A stretch of DNA of 64,000 nucleotides from Magnolia sinica (GCF_029962835.1 NC_080579.1:85081959-85145958); one strand, 5' to 3'. Shown: positions 1 to 12,300, counted from the stretch's first letter. The notes: generated by a model not told the origin, from the letters alone. Program-made: numbers and translations.

Positions 1-120
1 ATTTTAACCTTCAATTTACTTTGTACCTTATGGCCCACTTCAAAGGTGAAATCATCTGCTTTTTCGGAAGAAGATCCAACCATGATTTCCAAGCTTATGG
101 AAAGCTCATATCTCAGATGT

Positions 121-122
<2 letters not shown>

Positions 123-162
<40 letters not shown>
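123..162. repeat. (TA)n microsatellite
   Basis: A run of about 20 TA dinucleotides. It creates artificial Ile-Tyr open frames on the plus strand. Confidence 0.95.
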
Positions 163-164
<2 letters not shown>

Positions 165-284
165 CCTACAAGTGGATGTATACGGCTCCACGCCTGAGTA
201 GAATTAGCATTCTTGAATTGACTGTGTCACTAAAAATGGGGACTGTTATCCTCTGCAACACATGTTGTACAAGGCCACACAACA

Positions 285-690
285 ATGGAGTTCTGTGGGC
301 CCACCATATTGTAAGCGTGAAATCCACTCTGGACATCAGGTGTACCGGTCCATTGCAGTCCCTTTTGCCAACATTCATCCTGATCCACAACTGAGGTGGG
401 CCAGACTACAGGGAAGAATGGAGAGGAGTTGTATGCGGGGAACATTATATATATTTAAACTAATCTGCTCATCAACTTTGCCCACAGGATGAACTACTAC
501 TCCAAAAATCAGCTGGATTAAAAAACTCAGGCGTGATTTTACATTATTGCTTGTGGTGTAGCTCACTTGAGTTTTTACAGGGCTGATTTTTGTATTGTGT
601 GGTAGAGATGAAATGCTTACCTGCTGGACGGAGAGGATGTCACACGCAGAATATGGTGGTATAGCAAGTGCTGTCGAGAATTCCGTTCCA
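285..690. mobile_element. Foldback (palindromic) MITE, degraded
   Basis: The left end reads TTCTGTGGGCCCACCATATT and the right end, near 650-690, carries the reverse-complement-like CAGAATATGGTGG. The interior has the usual family words (GGTGTAGCTCACTTGAG, GATGAACTACTA) in diverged form. It resembles the copy at 17337-17776. There is no coding potential and the boundaries are approximate. Confidence 0.5.
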
Positions 691-805
691 CACAGGGTTA
701 AGGTGATCTGCATATTAATCAATACGGAGATCACCTCGGAAAGACCCACGTCACCCACCAATGGAATGATGGGACCTAGAAGAGTGCAAATAGGTCCCAT
801 CATTC

Positions 806-915
806 TGGACCTTACTCTTGCCCCGGTGGTAGACTTACAACACTAGGTAAGGGTTCGACTACCCATAGGTGGTGAAATCCCCCTACGGCGTGAGTGTGTG
901 GGCATATGTGCGCGT
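806..915 (+). mobile_element. tRNA-derived SINE, family S1
   Basis: A box-A-like segment (CTTACTCTTGCCCCGGTGGT) is followed by a box-B-like GGGTTCGACTACC and the family tail CCATAGGTGGTGAAAT then GTGAGTGTGTGGG. The same unit occurs at 3059, 22240 and, inverted, at 19497. Spacing and motifs match a Pol III internal promoter, but no cloverleaf can be drawn, so it is a SINE and not a tRNA gene. Confidence 0.7.
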
Positions 916-1344
916 GAAAATCCCATTGGAGCACGCGTAGCAACTGGCCATGGCAGTCCGTAGAATACCAACCAGAAAGCTTTGGCTTTCCGGCAAAAAG
1001 TGAACTTTTACAATAGTTAGATGAGAGATGAGGCTATCTGTCAAGCGTTAACGGTGTCTTGCGGTTTTGCAGACACACGTCCGAACCGGAAACGACGATC
1101 TACCAGAATGCATACGGGTACGAATCTCGACGAGCCAAGCTCGTCCCTAGGGCTATTTTGTAATTTCATTTGTCGTAGAGGGGTGTTTCTTTCCGATTCC
1201 TTTGCTTTCCCTTCTTAAACTGCCACATTTTCAGTTATAACTGGTGCAAACGATGGGACCCACCCGTCTACGTCCCTCATTTATTGGGTGGGACCCATTG
1301 GTTTGGCAATCCGGGAGCGGCTTCGGTGGATCCCTGACTGTGAG
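916..1344. other. Intergenic, no gene seen
   Basis: Short open frames only (longest about 65 codons), with no recognisable domain. The end of the stretch (from about 1250) has GGGACCCACC-type words related to the foldback family. Confidence 0.6.
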
Positions 1345-1890
1345 GCCTGCCGTGATGTATGTTCCTTACATCCACGCCGTCCATCCATTTTGACAGTTGA
1401 TTTTAGAGCAGCATGACCACATGTTAGGTGGATCACACCGTAGGAAAATGTGGTGACTCAATACCCATCATTGATCACTTCTTGAGGGCCACCGGAATGT
1501 TTATTGCCATACTACATGTTGATTAGGGCTATCAACGGGCCGGGCCTGGAGTTGGTCTCGGCCTGGATTTTGAACTGTTTCCAGCTGGGCCGTTGGGCCA
1601 GCCATATTCAAAATTCTGCTTTTAATAGGCCAGAGCCCGGCCCATTGACACCCCTACCGTTGTAAAGGTCGCAAAGACCTGGACGAAGGAACAATACAAA
1701 TATCAGTTGGATACAAAACTTTTGAGGACTATAAAAAGTTTTAATGGTCAATCACCACTGTTTCCTGTAGTGTGGTCCACCTAAAATTTAAATCTGCTTC
1801 ATTTTTTGCATTACGTAGAAAAAAAAAAAAAACTATTAAAATGGATGGACGACGTGGATATAAGGCGGATACATGGTGGGCGCTGCACTC
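1345..1890. mobile_element. Foldback MITE interrupted by a second MITE
   Basis: The left arm has GTGATGTATGTTCC, CACGCCGTCCATCCATTTTG and TGGATCACACCG. The right arm has the complements (TGTGGTCCACC, AAAATGGATGGACG, GATACATGGTGGGC). The arms would pair into a long hairpin. The element is split at about 1519-1656 by a different, GC-rich MITE. Confidence 0.75.
1519..1656. mobile_element. hAT-like MITE nested in the foldback element
   Basis: Terminal inverted repeats TAGGGCTATCAACGGGCC and (reverse) GGCCCATTGACACCCCTA bound a segment rich in GGCCGGGCC-type words. The flanks ATGTTGAT and CCGTTGTA look like an eroded 8-bp target duplication, the size expected for hAT elements. Related GGGCTGGGCC/GGCCTGGGCC debris lies at about 3625-3730, 6955-7075 and 24240-24300. 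Confidence 0.55.
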
Positions 1891-3058
1891 AGGATCCAAG
1901 CCGCGCCCCCGTGGATTACCATAACTATGAAAGGCAATGGGAGGGCTGGGCCAGGTTCTTGGGCTTCGAATGGCCCCATTTCTATTTGGGCATACAAATA
2001 CGGCTTTCAATTTCATGACCAAGGCCCATCAAAGTCTAAATTAAACATGCACGATCCCGGTCTCAGGACTCAGATCCACCCATAAACCTATATCGGGCTG
2101 AGACCGTAAACCCGAGAGCCTGTGGGTCCATTTCTACCTTTTAAACATAAAACCTCGTTGGATCGTATAATTGAGCCTGATGTCGTACCCTTGCAGGGCC
2201 TGGAGTGGTTGGTGAAGTACGTTTGCTAGAGAAAAACCGTCAATCGTCGCATCAGAGCCGTCCAATTTCAAGCCAAGATGAGGTGAGATAACAGATTACA
2301 CCGGTAGGACCTTTATTCTTTCTCGTATGAATTTTAGCAATTTGTAACATGTTCCTCTCAATTCTTCAAATGTATTAAAAAAATAATAAAAATGATAGGA
2401 TAGAACAATGCGTAGTTGTTGTACAAGTGGGAAGATAGTCCCAGCTAACAGCATCTCTCTTCTTTAACAATTTGTTGTAATCACCAAACTAGTCGGACTA
2501 AAACTTGGCCTATGGCCTTGAATACAGAATCCTCACTGTTTAAAAATCCCATTCATTGTTGATGGTTGATCTTGCATGTCCCACATTGATTAAGCTCAGC
2601 AGACTGATGATGCAGCACAGCCCATTGACAGCCCTAGATATGGCTGCATTCTCGGTAAGAGGATGAGCGCCAAAAGCAATGAGTATTTGAGGATGTAACC
2701 TGTTATTACAGGCTTTGGCAGAAGGCCCCACGCGTGAATTGATGATACATGTCATGCCAGTGCAACACATCGATCCATCCTCCGTGGGAATTGATGACAC
2801 GTATCATGCCAGTTAAAAAAATCGATCCATACTACACCCACTGTAACTTAAAATTGGTTGCCATACCTTGAATTCTAACACGTGTCTGGCTCCTGTCAGC
2901 ATCTCAACAACACCGCCAACCCCAAACCTCATCATTTGTGTGGCCCACCTGTGGACCTCTGTCGCCTCAGCTGCCTTCCCATAGTGGATTTGCTACTGCT
3001 GAGATGCAGTTAGATTGGTACCGTTGTTGGAAACTTAAAGCAGAGCCTTTAGAGCATT
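1891..3058. other. Intergenic, repeat debris only
   Basis: No coding signal. There are pieces of 'GATCGATCCAT' and 'GTGGCCCACC' dispersed repeats and two near-identical 40-bp segments at about 2735-2785 and 2785-2830 (GAATTGATGA and ACATGTCATGCCAGT versus CGTATCATGCCAGT). Confidence 0.5.
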
Positions 3059-3222
3059 TGGGTCCTTACTCTTGCTCGGGTGGTGGACTCCCACGAGTTT
3101 CAACTCCCGGTCAAGGGTTCGAGTACCCATAGGTGGTGAAATTCCACTAGGGTGAGCGTGTGGGGTGTGTGTGCGTGTGTTAAAAAAAAGAAGAAAAAAG
3201 AAGAAAAAAAAAAAGAAAAAGA
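3059..3222 (+). mobile_element. tRNA-derived SINE, family S1, near full length
   Basis: It begins GGTCCTTACTCTTGCTCGGG (box A region), has box B GGGTTCGAGTACCC, then CATAGGTGGTGAAATTCCAC and GTGTGTGTGCG, and ends in an A-rich tail (AAAAAAAAGAAGAAAAAAG). This is the best single copy of the family in the window. The flanks AGAGCATTTG and AGAGCAGTAC may be an eroded target duplication. Confidence 0.8.
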
Positions 3223-3729
3223 GCAGTACTTAATCTAGCATGTAACACAGCAGGCTCAAACCCTAGCCCTGTAGAAATTGGTTCGGATAGGGACCTGACC
3301 TGTCCTGGCCTGAAAATTGATCAAATCCTTGTTTCCCACAGTAAATATTCCTAATCCATCCTTGATCAGGTGAGCTGCACATGCAAGCATAAATGGGCCA
3401 CGGTCGACATTCGAGATGCATGTTTCTTTCCTAATGGCATATTTGTAGAATAGAACGCATGCACACATGAAGTCCGGTCCGGTGAGGCTGGGCCTATCCG
3501 GGCGAAAATGACATAAGCCTAAGCTCAGCCCAAAATTTTATTTGTCCATACTTGCGATGCTCAAGCCCAGCCGATTAGGCCATCGTTGATCCAGAGTACG
3601 CCCGTTCGGGCGCTGGGGCTTTCAAGAGGCTGGGCCTGGATTTGAAACTGTTGGAACTCGGCCTATTCAAAAAATTAATTTTTCCTGGCCCCTATGACGT
3701 GCCGCCTGCCATTGCCACCCCTATTATGA

Positions 3730-4155
3730 ACGGACATAGATTTTATCCACACCGTTCATCCATTTTGATACGTCATATTTTAAACTATGAGCCCAAAAAT
3801 GAAACAGATCCAAAATTCAAGTGGACCACACCACAGGAAGAAACCTTCCCACCGTGAGTTTTATTTGCCGTCCAACCTGTTCATAAGGTCATAGAGATCT
3901 GGATGAAATAAAAACACGAATATCAATTTGATCCAAAACTTCTGTGGCCCCCAAGAAGTTTTCACGGTAAGCATTTAATCCATATTTTGTAGTCCACTTA
4001 AGCCCTGGATCTACCTCTTTTTTGGGATCATAAACTAAAATGACATGGAAAAATGGATGGACGGTGAGGATAAAACGCATACATCAAGGTGGCGTCTCAA
4101 AGGCCCAGCCTGTCCCGAGCTCGAGACAGGCGGGGAAGTACCCAATCCGCGTCCA
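3730..4155. mobile_element. Foldback MITE
   Basis: Complementary arms: CACACCGTTCATCCATTTTG and AAAATGGATGGACGGTGAGG; CAAGTGGACCACACCACAGG and TTGTAGTCCACTTAAG. The right end carries the terminal motif CCCAATCCGCGTCC. The left end is replaced by GC-rich hAT-MITE-like debris at 3600-3730. Confidence 0.7.
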
Positions 4156-5232
4156 TTATGAACAACAGTAAAATTTCTCTGAGGGTCACACTCTAGATGG
4201 TTTGGTAATTTCGAACCGAACTGTTGTGGGACCCAGTCAATCAACAGTCCGGATCATGTAGACCTCGTCGAGTGGAACCAAATAAAAAATTCTTACGAGT
4301 TGGGAGCTTTTCACAGTATCGTTTCCGGGGGTTACTCGTCAGAGCTTTGCTAGGCCCACCTGCGTATGAAGATTGAAGGCAGGCAGGTTGTGTACACGCA
4401 ACAAGTGTCTCCATATCATTGGAACTCAATCCAATTCATTCATCAACGGCATAACACTATAGATGTTCTTGCCAAAAAAAAAATTCAGGTAAGTCAGCTT
4501 GTCAGGTGGGCATGTTTGGGATCGTGGATTTGGAATCCACTCGTTGTGTTTGGCACCTTGGATTCGGAATCCCTGTGATACAAAAGTAGCTGTGTGTAAT
4601 ATATATTTATAGAGATTTGAATTTAATTACTAAACAATTTTAACATCTTTAATTAGTATGCATATGTAATGTTTAACACAATGGTTGAAATTTCAAGTCT
4701 TAAATGGGCCACAAGCACAAGATCACATTTGAGTAACTACCCAGTGATTTTTAACCATGGATTCATATAGACAATGTTTGAATGACGTGGATCATCCTAT
4801 TAAAGTAATTATAGTGATGCAGTTGATAATCTGATTTTTATTTTTTATTTTTTGATACACACATGTTACACATGGAGCTATTGGGATGATTTTAGATGTA
4901 ATTAAAGCTTTTACTTTGGATTTTAAATCTCCTGGATTTGAAACCCCCATTACTTTATGGTGCCAAATATATTTTAGGGGAGTTGAAATCCCTCCAAATC
5001 TACGGTGCCAGACAATCCCTTATGAAACAAGTATATGATTGATAAAAATCGGCCGCACTATTACCAGGTGAGCTGTTTCTGACATCCTGGTCAAATTGCT
5101 GGATGGATCATGTTTATTTCAAGGATAGAACTTGTACAACTTAAGATAGCTGATGGACGGCTAAGATACCCACTTCAGCACCTATAGCGGCGTGTACACA
5201 AACTGCCAGCTTAGTGGGGTGTTACCCTTAAC
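4156..5232. other. Intergenic, no gene seen
   Basis: Diffuse AT-rich DNA with repeated words (GGATTTGGAATCCACTC, GGATTCGGAATCCC, GGATTTGAAACCCCC) suggesting small decayed repeats at 4535-4580 and 4915-5020. No supported coding region. Confidence 0.5.
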
Positions 5233-5243
5233 GTAGAGTCTAT

Positions 5244-5390
5244 TTTTCTTTCTTTTTTTCTTTTTTTTCTTTTTTCGGGTTAGCTTGTTAGTACACACCC
5301 ATGTCATTACACACACTCCATGTTAGCCACCCCCACTAGGGATCGATACCAAGACCTCAAGTGCTCAAACGAGGTATCTCCACTCCGAAT
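5244..5390 (-). mobile_element. tRNA-derived SINE, family S2, with perfect target duplication
   Basis: Read on the minus strand it has a box-B-like GGTATCGATCCCTAG and ends in an A-rich tail (seen as TTTTTCTTTCTTTTTTTC on the plus strand). It is bounded by a perfect 11-bp direct repeat GTAGAGTCTAT at 5233-5243 and 5391-5401, as expected for LINE-mobilised insertion. It differs from family S1. Confidence 0.8.
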
Positions 5391-5419
5391 GTAGAGTCTA
5401 TCTTGATCATATGTTATCA

Positions 5420-5825
5420 TATGTTATATATCCATTCCCACCATCCGTTTTTACAGCTCACTTTAGCACATGGCCCTGAAATTTAAGCCTATCCAAATCT
5501 TAGGTTAACCACACCACAAGAAACAGTGATGATTAAACACTCACCATTAAAAACTTTCAAAGGCCCACTGTAAGTAGATATGTAATGTCTATTTTCCATT
5601 CAATCCGTTGAGGGTCAACCAGGACTGGATGATTGGAAAATACAAAAATTAACTTGATCCAGTACTTTTATGGCTTATAAAAAACTTTTGATGGTTATTC
5701 AACACTTTTTCTAGTATTGTGGTCTATCAGAGATTTGGATATGCTTAATCTTTGAAATAACGTCTAAAATGAGCTAATAAAATAGGTAGGAAACACATTC
5801 ATCAGGAAGGTCCCACATGCCAAAC
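5420..5825. mobile_element. Foldback MITE
   Basis: Arms pair: TTAACCACACCACAAGAAAC with TTTTTCTAGTATTGTGGTC; CACCATTAAAAACTTTCAA with AAAAACTTTTGATGG; CATCCGTTTTTACAGCTCAC with AAAATGAGCTAATAAAATAG. Terminal repeats are eroded. Confidence 0.65.
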
Positions 5826-5837
5826 AGTAGATGGGCG

Positions 5838-6303
5838 TACTCCGGTTTCCTGCCAAAGCCTTTTGGAGGAAGTTCCTGCCCAAGAATGCTGGATAGGGCC
5901 AGTGAGATGTTTGTGGAAAATCCATCCCGTCCATCCGTTTTTTAACTCATTTTAGGACATACAACTTTAAATGAGGTGGATCCAAAACTTAATTGGTCCC
6001 CGTGAGAGGAAACAATAGCGATTCAGTGAGCACGGTCGAAACATTCTTATGGCAATAAAAGTTTTGTATCGTAGTAATTTTGTCTGTGTCTTCACTTCAT
6101 CCCATTGGGAATGACCTTATAAACGGTTTGGATGTCATATAAACATAAGGTAGAGCGAGTAAGGTTTCAATGGTAGACATTTCTTTCCTGAGCTCGCAAA
6201 ACAGATGAACGGTTTGTATTTCTCACAAACATTGCGGTAGCCCCCACCCATCCTTGCGCAGGAACTTCCTACAAAGGACTTTGGCAGGAAATCCACGTCC
6301 GGC
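5838..6303. mobile_element. Foldback MITE, subfamily with TTCCTGCCAAAG ends
   Basis: Terminal inverted repeats: GGTTTCCTGCCAAAGCC and GGAGGAAGTTCCTG on the left, CAGGAACTTCCTAC and GGACTTTGGCAGGAAATCC on the right. The flanks GCGTACTCC and GCATACTCA may be an eroded 9-bp target duplication. The interior right arm is partly deleted. Confidence 0.65.
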
Positions 6304-6409
6304 ATACTCAAGGTTTAGAAAACCCTAATAACCGCCGAGTCTGACAGTAACAGTTCCATGACAGGTACCGTAAACACACAAGGGGCCACGCGACAGGAAG
6401 CAGGGATGG

Positions 6410-6690
6410 AATCGCCTACCGATGAAACCTTCCTCGGCCCACTGTGATGTTTATATGTCATCCAAACCGTTCATGAGATTAATTGGGATGAAATGAAAAC
6501 ACAAATATTAGCCTCATCCAAAACTCCTGTGGCCCTATGAAGGTTTCAATGGTGTGTGTCTCACTCTTGAGGTTTGGATCTGCCTCATTCTTGGAATCAT
6601 GTCCTGACATGAACTGGGGGAACTGATGAACGTGTTGATTTCTCACGGACATTGCAGCGGGTCCCACGTAACTTCTGCCAACTGGAACTG
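6410..6690. mobile_element. Foldback MITE, right half only
   Basis: Contains the central and right-arm words (TCATCCAAACCGTTCATGAG, CATCCAAAACTCCTGTGGCC, GGATCTGCCTCATTC), but the matching left arm is absent, so this is a truncated copy. Confidence 0.55.
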
Positions 6691-7124
6691 TATGTTGGCA
6701 GAATACACTGATTGGGCTTTCTTGTTGCACCAGGGATCTTCCTATGGATGGGTTTAAAATTTTGAGGAAAAAGAAAGCAGCGGTCTGATTTCAATGGGGG
6801 AAGAAGTACAGCGAGTGGATGGTTAGAATCAGCCGATCATGATGTTTTTTGATCTACGGTCACAATACATTCGAACTTAAAATATCTTATTCAGGCCCAA
6901 GCCATCCTCAGGCCCTGGGCCGATTAGCCAAAACCAGGGGCCCCCACCTGGCTGTTGCTTGGGGTGGCAATGGGCCAGGCTAAGCCCAGGCCAGGTTGGC
7001 CTGCCCTAATCCCTTAAAGCGCTGGCCCTAACAGGATCAAAAGGCCAGGGCCAGGCCTGGGCCTATTAAGGAAAAGAGTTAAGAAATCAATGGTTATTTT
7101 ATAGGCTTAACTTCAGAAAAGCAA

Positions 7125-7560
7125 TTTGGATGTCGGCCCATCGATGTGTTTCTGAGAAATCCACCCCGTCCATCTGTTTTTCCAGATCATTTTAGGATGT
7201 GAGACCAAAAATTAGGTGTATCCATCACTCAAGAGGGCCACACGAGAGGAAACGGTGGGAATTCAGTGAGCACTGTTGAAACATTGTTATGGCCATGAAA
7301 GTTTTGTATCAGGCTATCTTTCTAGTGTTTTCACTTCATCCCATTGGTAATGACCTTATAAACGGTTTGTATAGCATATAAACACCAAGGTGGAGCCCAG
7401 GAAGATTTCAACGGTAGGAATTTCTTTCCCCAATTTTCCCTCTCGTGTGACCTACTTGATTTTTTTTTATCCACCTCATTTTTCGTTACACGTCCTAAAA
7501 TGAGCTTAAAAAACGGATGGACGGAATGGATTTATCACATATAGGCCCACTCAACATGGT
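7125..7560. mobile_element. Foldback MITE
   Basis: Left arm CCACCCCGTCCATCTG and AGATCATTTTAGGATGTGAG; right arm ACACGTCCTAAAATGAGC and ACGGATGGACGGAATGG. The two halves are complementary around a centre near 7330. Confidence 0.65.
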
Positions 7561-7633
7561 TGCACGGGAACTTCCCGCGGAAGCCTTTCACAGGACATCC
7601 GCGTACGGGTCACCGACTCACCGGGTCAGCTGC

Positions 7634-8147
7634 GGACGCGGATGAGCTACTGGCAGATTGAGCAGTTAGAGTCGCTACTGAATTGACGTCACCAAGTTCT
7701 GTGGGGCCCACCAAGATGTATGTGTTGTATCCACACCGTCCATCCATTTGGAGAGATCATTTTAGGTATGTGTCAAAGAATGAGGTAGATCGAAAGCCCG
7801 AGTGGACTCACCACAGAAAACAGTGGGGAGAGTGATGCCCACCGTTGTAACCTTTTAATGTCCACCATGATGTTTATTTGAGATCCAACCTGTTCATAAG
7901 TTAACACACGGACATGCAAGAAGGGAAAACACAAATATCAAACTTTTGTAGCCGTTAGAAGTTTTTAACGGTGGGCGTCATTCTCCCCACTGTTTTCTGT
8001 GGTGGGGTCCACTCGAGCTTTGGATCTGACTCTTTGTCTCACGTCCTAAAATGATCTCTCCAAATGGATGGGCGGTGTCACTAATCAAACCTGTCACTTC
8101 AGTAGGCAGTCTCACTGCTCAAACCTCCCAGTAGCTAATCCGTGTCC
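7634..8147. mobile_element. Foldback MITE with GGACGCGGAT ends, near complete
   Basis: Terminal inverted repeats are GGACGCGGATGAGCTACTGG on the left and CCAGTAGCTAATCCGTGTCC on the right. Inner arms also match closely: AATGGATGGGCGGTGTC with CACACCGTCCATCCATTTGG; TCCCCACTGTTTTCTGTGG with CCACAGAAAACAGTGGGGAG. This is one of the best preserved members. Confidence 0.75.
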
Positions 8148-8687
8148 GTCCCACTGCCACCCTTTCCATTGCAATCCTCGATAACAGCAAATGCCCCTAG
8201 CCTGAGCCAGACTGGATCATGACCCAAAACCCGGTCATCAAGATAGATATTTGAAATTGGTCAGTATCATTATCATGATGGTCGACCCAAATCAGCTGGA
8301 CAAGCTCATGGGACCACGTCGCATTAAAAATGGAATATCAAGAAGATAATGTGAAACACCCAGCAGTAGATTGGCCTGAAAGCTACAACACATCACGCTT
8401 GCCAATGTATGTAAAATCTGTACAACATCGGGGCCGTGCACAAGGCAGGCTTCTCACCATTAAGACCACCAAACGAAAAATTCCGGGCCCACACAATCAT
8501 CATCAGGAGGGTCACCATCACCAGGCCACATTTAAACCGTCCATTGCCTTTGCCTAAGGTGGCCCGGTTTACAGATGGGCTGCCCTAACTTTTGCGCCTG
8601 GAGAGCTTCATGGCAGCACACAGCCGGTTGTAGTCCTGTAGCCGATCATGACATACTTATTGTAGAAAGTTATCCCAAAAAGGGCAC
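8148..8687. other. Intergenic, no supported gene
   Basis: The plus-strand open frame at 8330-8557 (75 codons) has no recognisable domain and is His-rich only because of a CATCA repeat. Otherwise unremarkable. Confidence 0.5.
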
Positions 8688-9061
8688 CGGGCAGATGTGG
8701 GGCCCATGTGATGTATATATCACATCCAACCAAGCCACTGCATCGATAACAAGGTCGGAGGGAATGCCCACCCTTGATTTTCAACTGGCCCACCCAAGTA
8801 ACCAAACTACCAGATTTTTTGTCTGATCCTTCATTCAGGCAAGGTGAAGGGTCCAAATAGCCTGAATTCCATATAAACAACACAATTGGCCCCTCACACA
8901 AATCAAGGGTGGGCATCTCCTCCCAGATTGTTCCCTGTGCTGTGTCTCATCTGAGTTTTGGATATGCTTTTTTTTTCTGGGCCTTGGATATTTTGGTGTG
9001 AATTGTCTGATGGACGGGTTGGATGTTGTGAAAACAACATGTGGGTCCTACATCTGCCCGG
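8688..9061. mobile_element. Foldback MITE with CCGGGCAGATGTGG ends
   Basis: Left end CCGGGCAGATGTGGGGCCCA and right end GGGTCCTACATCTGCCCGG form terminal inverted repeats. Inner arms (GGGAATGCCCACCCTTGATT and AATCAAGGGTGGGCATCTCC) are also inverted. It sits between the repeat field and the 3' end of the BPA1-like gene. Confidence 0.7.
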
Positions 9062-9315
9062 TTGGCTTACAGTGGTACCTGTACCACTGGACCACTCGCG
9101 GGGGTGTGGGAACACAGCTTACAGGTACCAACTGCCTTTATATGTAGAAGATCAACTGAAACTTTCCATCTGAGAAGCCACACAATCAATCACATAATTC
9201 TAGAGTAGACTGATTTTGGAATAAATGCAGAAATTTCATATATATCCAATTGAATTAGAATATGCGTGAATTAATCATTGAAAAGCCAAGTCCAATGAAA
9301 TAATGCATATCAATG

Positions 9316-9371
9316 CTAGATCAACCCGGACCGGCCTGACTTGTGAATCAACGATACAGAAGAATGGAGAT
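9316..9371 (-). CDS. BPA1-like gene, last coding exon
   Basis: Acceptor CCTTGTAG at 9379-9372; the phase-1 G from exon 5 completes GAT (Asp), then 17 codons and a TAG, ending in SGRSGLI. Without this splice the frame would run 6 codons past the exon 5 donor and stop at 9479, so the choice rests on phase and on the family C-terminus. Confidence 0.65.
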
Positions 9372-12300
9372 CTACAAGGAATAATCGGAGCCACAACCAA
9401 CTGATAGAACAAGGATAACAGGAGAAATCATACAAGAGGAGAAGAGATATGGAATGTAACAATTCCAAGCAACAACATTCATATGATCTCGAGCTTACCT
9501 TCTTCAGTAGCAGAATTGATTGGAACCATGGGAAGTTCACCAGCTTCCACCAGCTCATCTTCGAGATGAATCTGAGCAAAATTGCTGACGATAGCTGTCC
9601 TCTCCCTATAAATGCTCTCATTCTTCTCCTCTTCAGCCCGCTCAACCTTCTCCTTAGTCAACAAGCTCACGTCCTCGGCTGCCTTGGTGACCGCAGTCAA
9701 TGCACTCGACAGCCATGATGCCCCAACCGACACATAGTGGTTGCTCATGAGGGCCGACCCGGCACTGCTCGCCACCGTGAGGGCTGACCTTGTCTTCTCA
9801 TAGACTTGGAACCGCTCATCTACCTCTCTTGCTTTCTCGTGGACCACGGCAGTCCCCATACTTAGCTTCTCTCTCAGGCCCATCTTCTGGTCCAGGGACG
9901 TAACCGTGGCGGATGCGGTCGATATCAAGTGGTGCCGCTCATCCAAGGCCTTGGCCTTGCTGAGGGCATCTTTCCCCAGGACAAAACCCTTGGCAAGCAT
10001 GCTGCTCACCACATCCTCTGCCTTCTTTACCACTGAATCGCCACCTGAGAGCGTCCCCTGCTTTACAGCAGTGGAAGAAATATCAGCATTACCAACACAA
10101 ATACATGGATTGAATCATATGAGGCTATCATTGACTACAAAGATGGGCATTTTGAATGGGGAAAAAACTGCAGCTTATATGGGTGGGCATCTTGGGGTGC
10201 CATCTGAAAATGGATTTACTGAGTTTTTCTCTGCATGTCAGACAAAATTTGAACCTATGACTGAGTTGCGCCATGACTGCGGCCCACCTGTTCATCTAAC
10301 GGGCTTGATTTTTTCAGGGAGGCCCTTTCTTCTTATGGCATGTGCTGTGGACAGTTTGGATCTCAGACACGTGGTACACATTCACGCATATGCGAGTGGA
10401 GAAAGGAGAATGGCAGTTTTTCTTGACAAATGCGCCAGTGGAGAGAGAGGAAGCAGTTTGCAAGACATGGGGGAGGGGACGGAGAAGTGGTTATTTTAAA
10501 AAAAAAAAAAAGTGGGTTACTTCTGTGATGGCTCACCACCATTGTAAAATGGCAGTGACTCATCACTTCACACGTGGCATTCATGAGCATCCATCCAGAC
10601 CATCCAAATTGGGAGACATTGTGGACAGATCATCAGATGGTTAGGATCATAGTAGGCATGATTTTGCACCAAGGTTTGTCCCTGGTAGTATGAATGAATG
10701 GATGGTCCAAATCTGTGATTAGGCATCCCACTTGTAACTTAAAAGCTTTGGGAACATCGTTAACATCCCCATGACAGTAGGGACATTAGCATTACCTACA
10801 TACACAGAGGCACATAGGGGAATGGCCAAATACTTGTATGATAATTACCATATGTTGGGGGCATGTGGGCCCCACCATAATGTATGAGTGCCATCTAACC
10901 CATACATGATCCATTAGATGAGGGTTCCCATGTTAAGCCTAGATCCCACAATCCAGCTCAATCTAAAACTAAAGTGAGCCGTGCAAAAGGATCAGTGAGG
11001 GACAATGGGGAGGGTGACACCCATCACAGAAATTTCAAGATGGAATGTGGGCACCACTGTGTTTTACATATGCAATCCAATCCATTCATTAGGCATACCC
11101 CACCATGATGAAGGGACACATAAAAAACTCTAGCCATTCCAAAACTCAAGTGGGTCACACCAAGAGTTTGTTTGGATGCACGCAAAGTCATGTGCTGCAC
11201 ATGCTATACTACTGCAATGCTTCACTGACAGCATGTGCAGGTTTGTCAAGCACTTGCACAACATGTATAACCGATATGACCTTTACTCAAGGATAGCCTG
11301 CCCTTGCTCAATGGTCAGATGGCCCATACAAGCTAAAAGCCTTGCGCGATATATCCAAGAAAATACTGTTCCATGCACATGCATCACACGTGTCAAAGGT
11401 TCTGCATGTGAGATCATCCATGTTTAAGCGCCCACATGTGCCACCATCAATCATCAAGTATCTCACATGTGCCATACGTGTTAATCAGTGTGCACACGCC
11501 ATAATGCTACATGTGTCACGAATCATCTTAAGCTCCTCACATATTCCACCACCTCATGTCTCAAGTTCTTGACAAACAAGGCACAGTACAAATAGTCCTG
11601 CATGGCGAGTGCAAGACAGCAATTGCAAGAGAGCATGTGCAGAAAATGACTTTGCATGCATCCACAAAGCCCTCAAGTGAATATATAGGTCTCACTGTGA
11701 TGTATCCCACTAGACACTACAGTGTTTTTCCACCACAATTTACTAAATTGTGGCAACTCATCCATGGTGAATGTCACATCAAGGCATGCCAATACAGAAT
11801 GCTAATATCACGGGGACAATTATGGCTATAGAATGTCCCAGAAGTCACACTGATCAGAGGATCATAACCATATGATATCTCCCATTGAACTTGGACCCAT
11901 GACCATTTCCTTTTAACCATCCATTTGATGGCCACCAGTCAAGAGATTAGGAAATTTTGCTCAGTGTAATTTTTGGGTTTGTGATTCATTGACAACGGGG
12001 CCCGCAATTTGTAGTCTTGATTGATGAGCACATGATACATGTACCATGGATAGTTGCCATGATTTAGTGAATAGCAGCAAACTCTCGTTCAAGTATGCCT
12101 CTTCTTGAAAACCAACAGATAATAACACCATTTTCATGTGCAATACTTACTTTTCCTCGTTAACGAACAATGACAAGTGGCTTAAGATCATAACAACAAG
12201 CCCCACTTACATATGCAATATTCAAATCTTTTTACAAGATAAGTTCCAGGAATTACCGAAGGTGGTGAAAAAGCCAAAGGAGGCAACTGGTAACCCTCCA

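Noticed and set aside
3059-3160. Possible tRNA gene (box A and box B)
   Set aside because: No acceptor stem, anticodon arm or cloverleaf, and several dispersed copies end in A-rich tails, so it is a SINE.
9906-10499. 197-codon plus-strand open frame
   Set aside because: Its first part is antisense to exon 5 of the BPA1-like gene, and the rest is repeat sequence with no domain.
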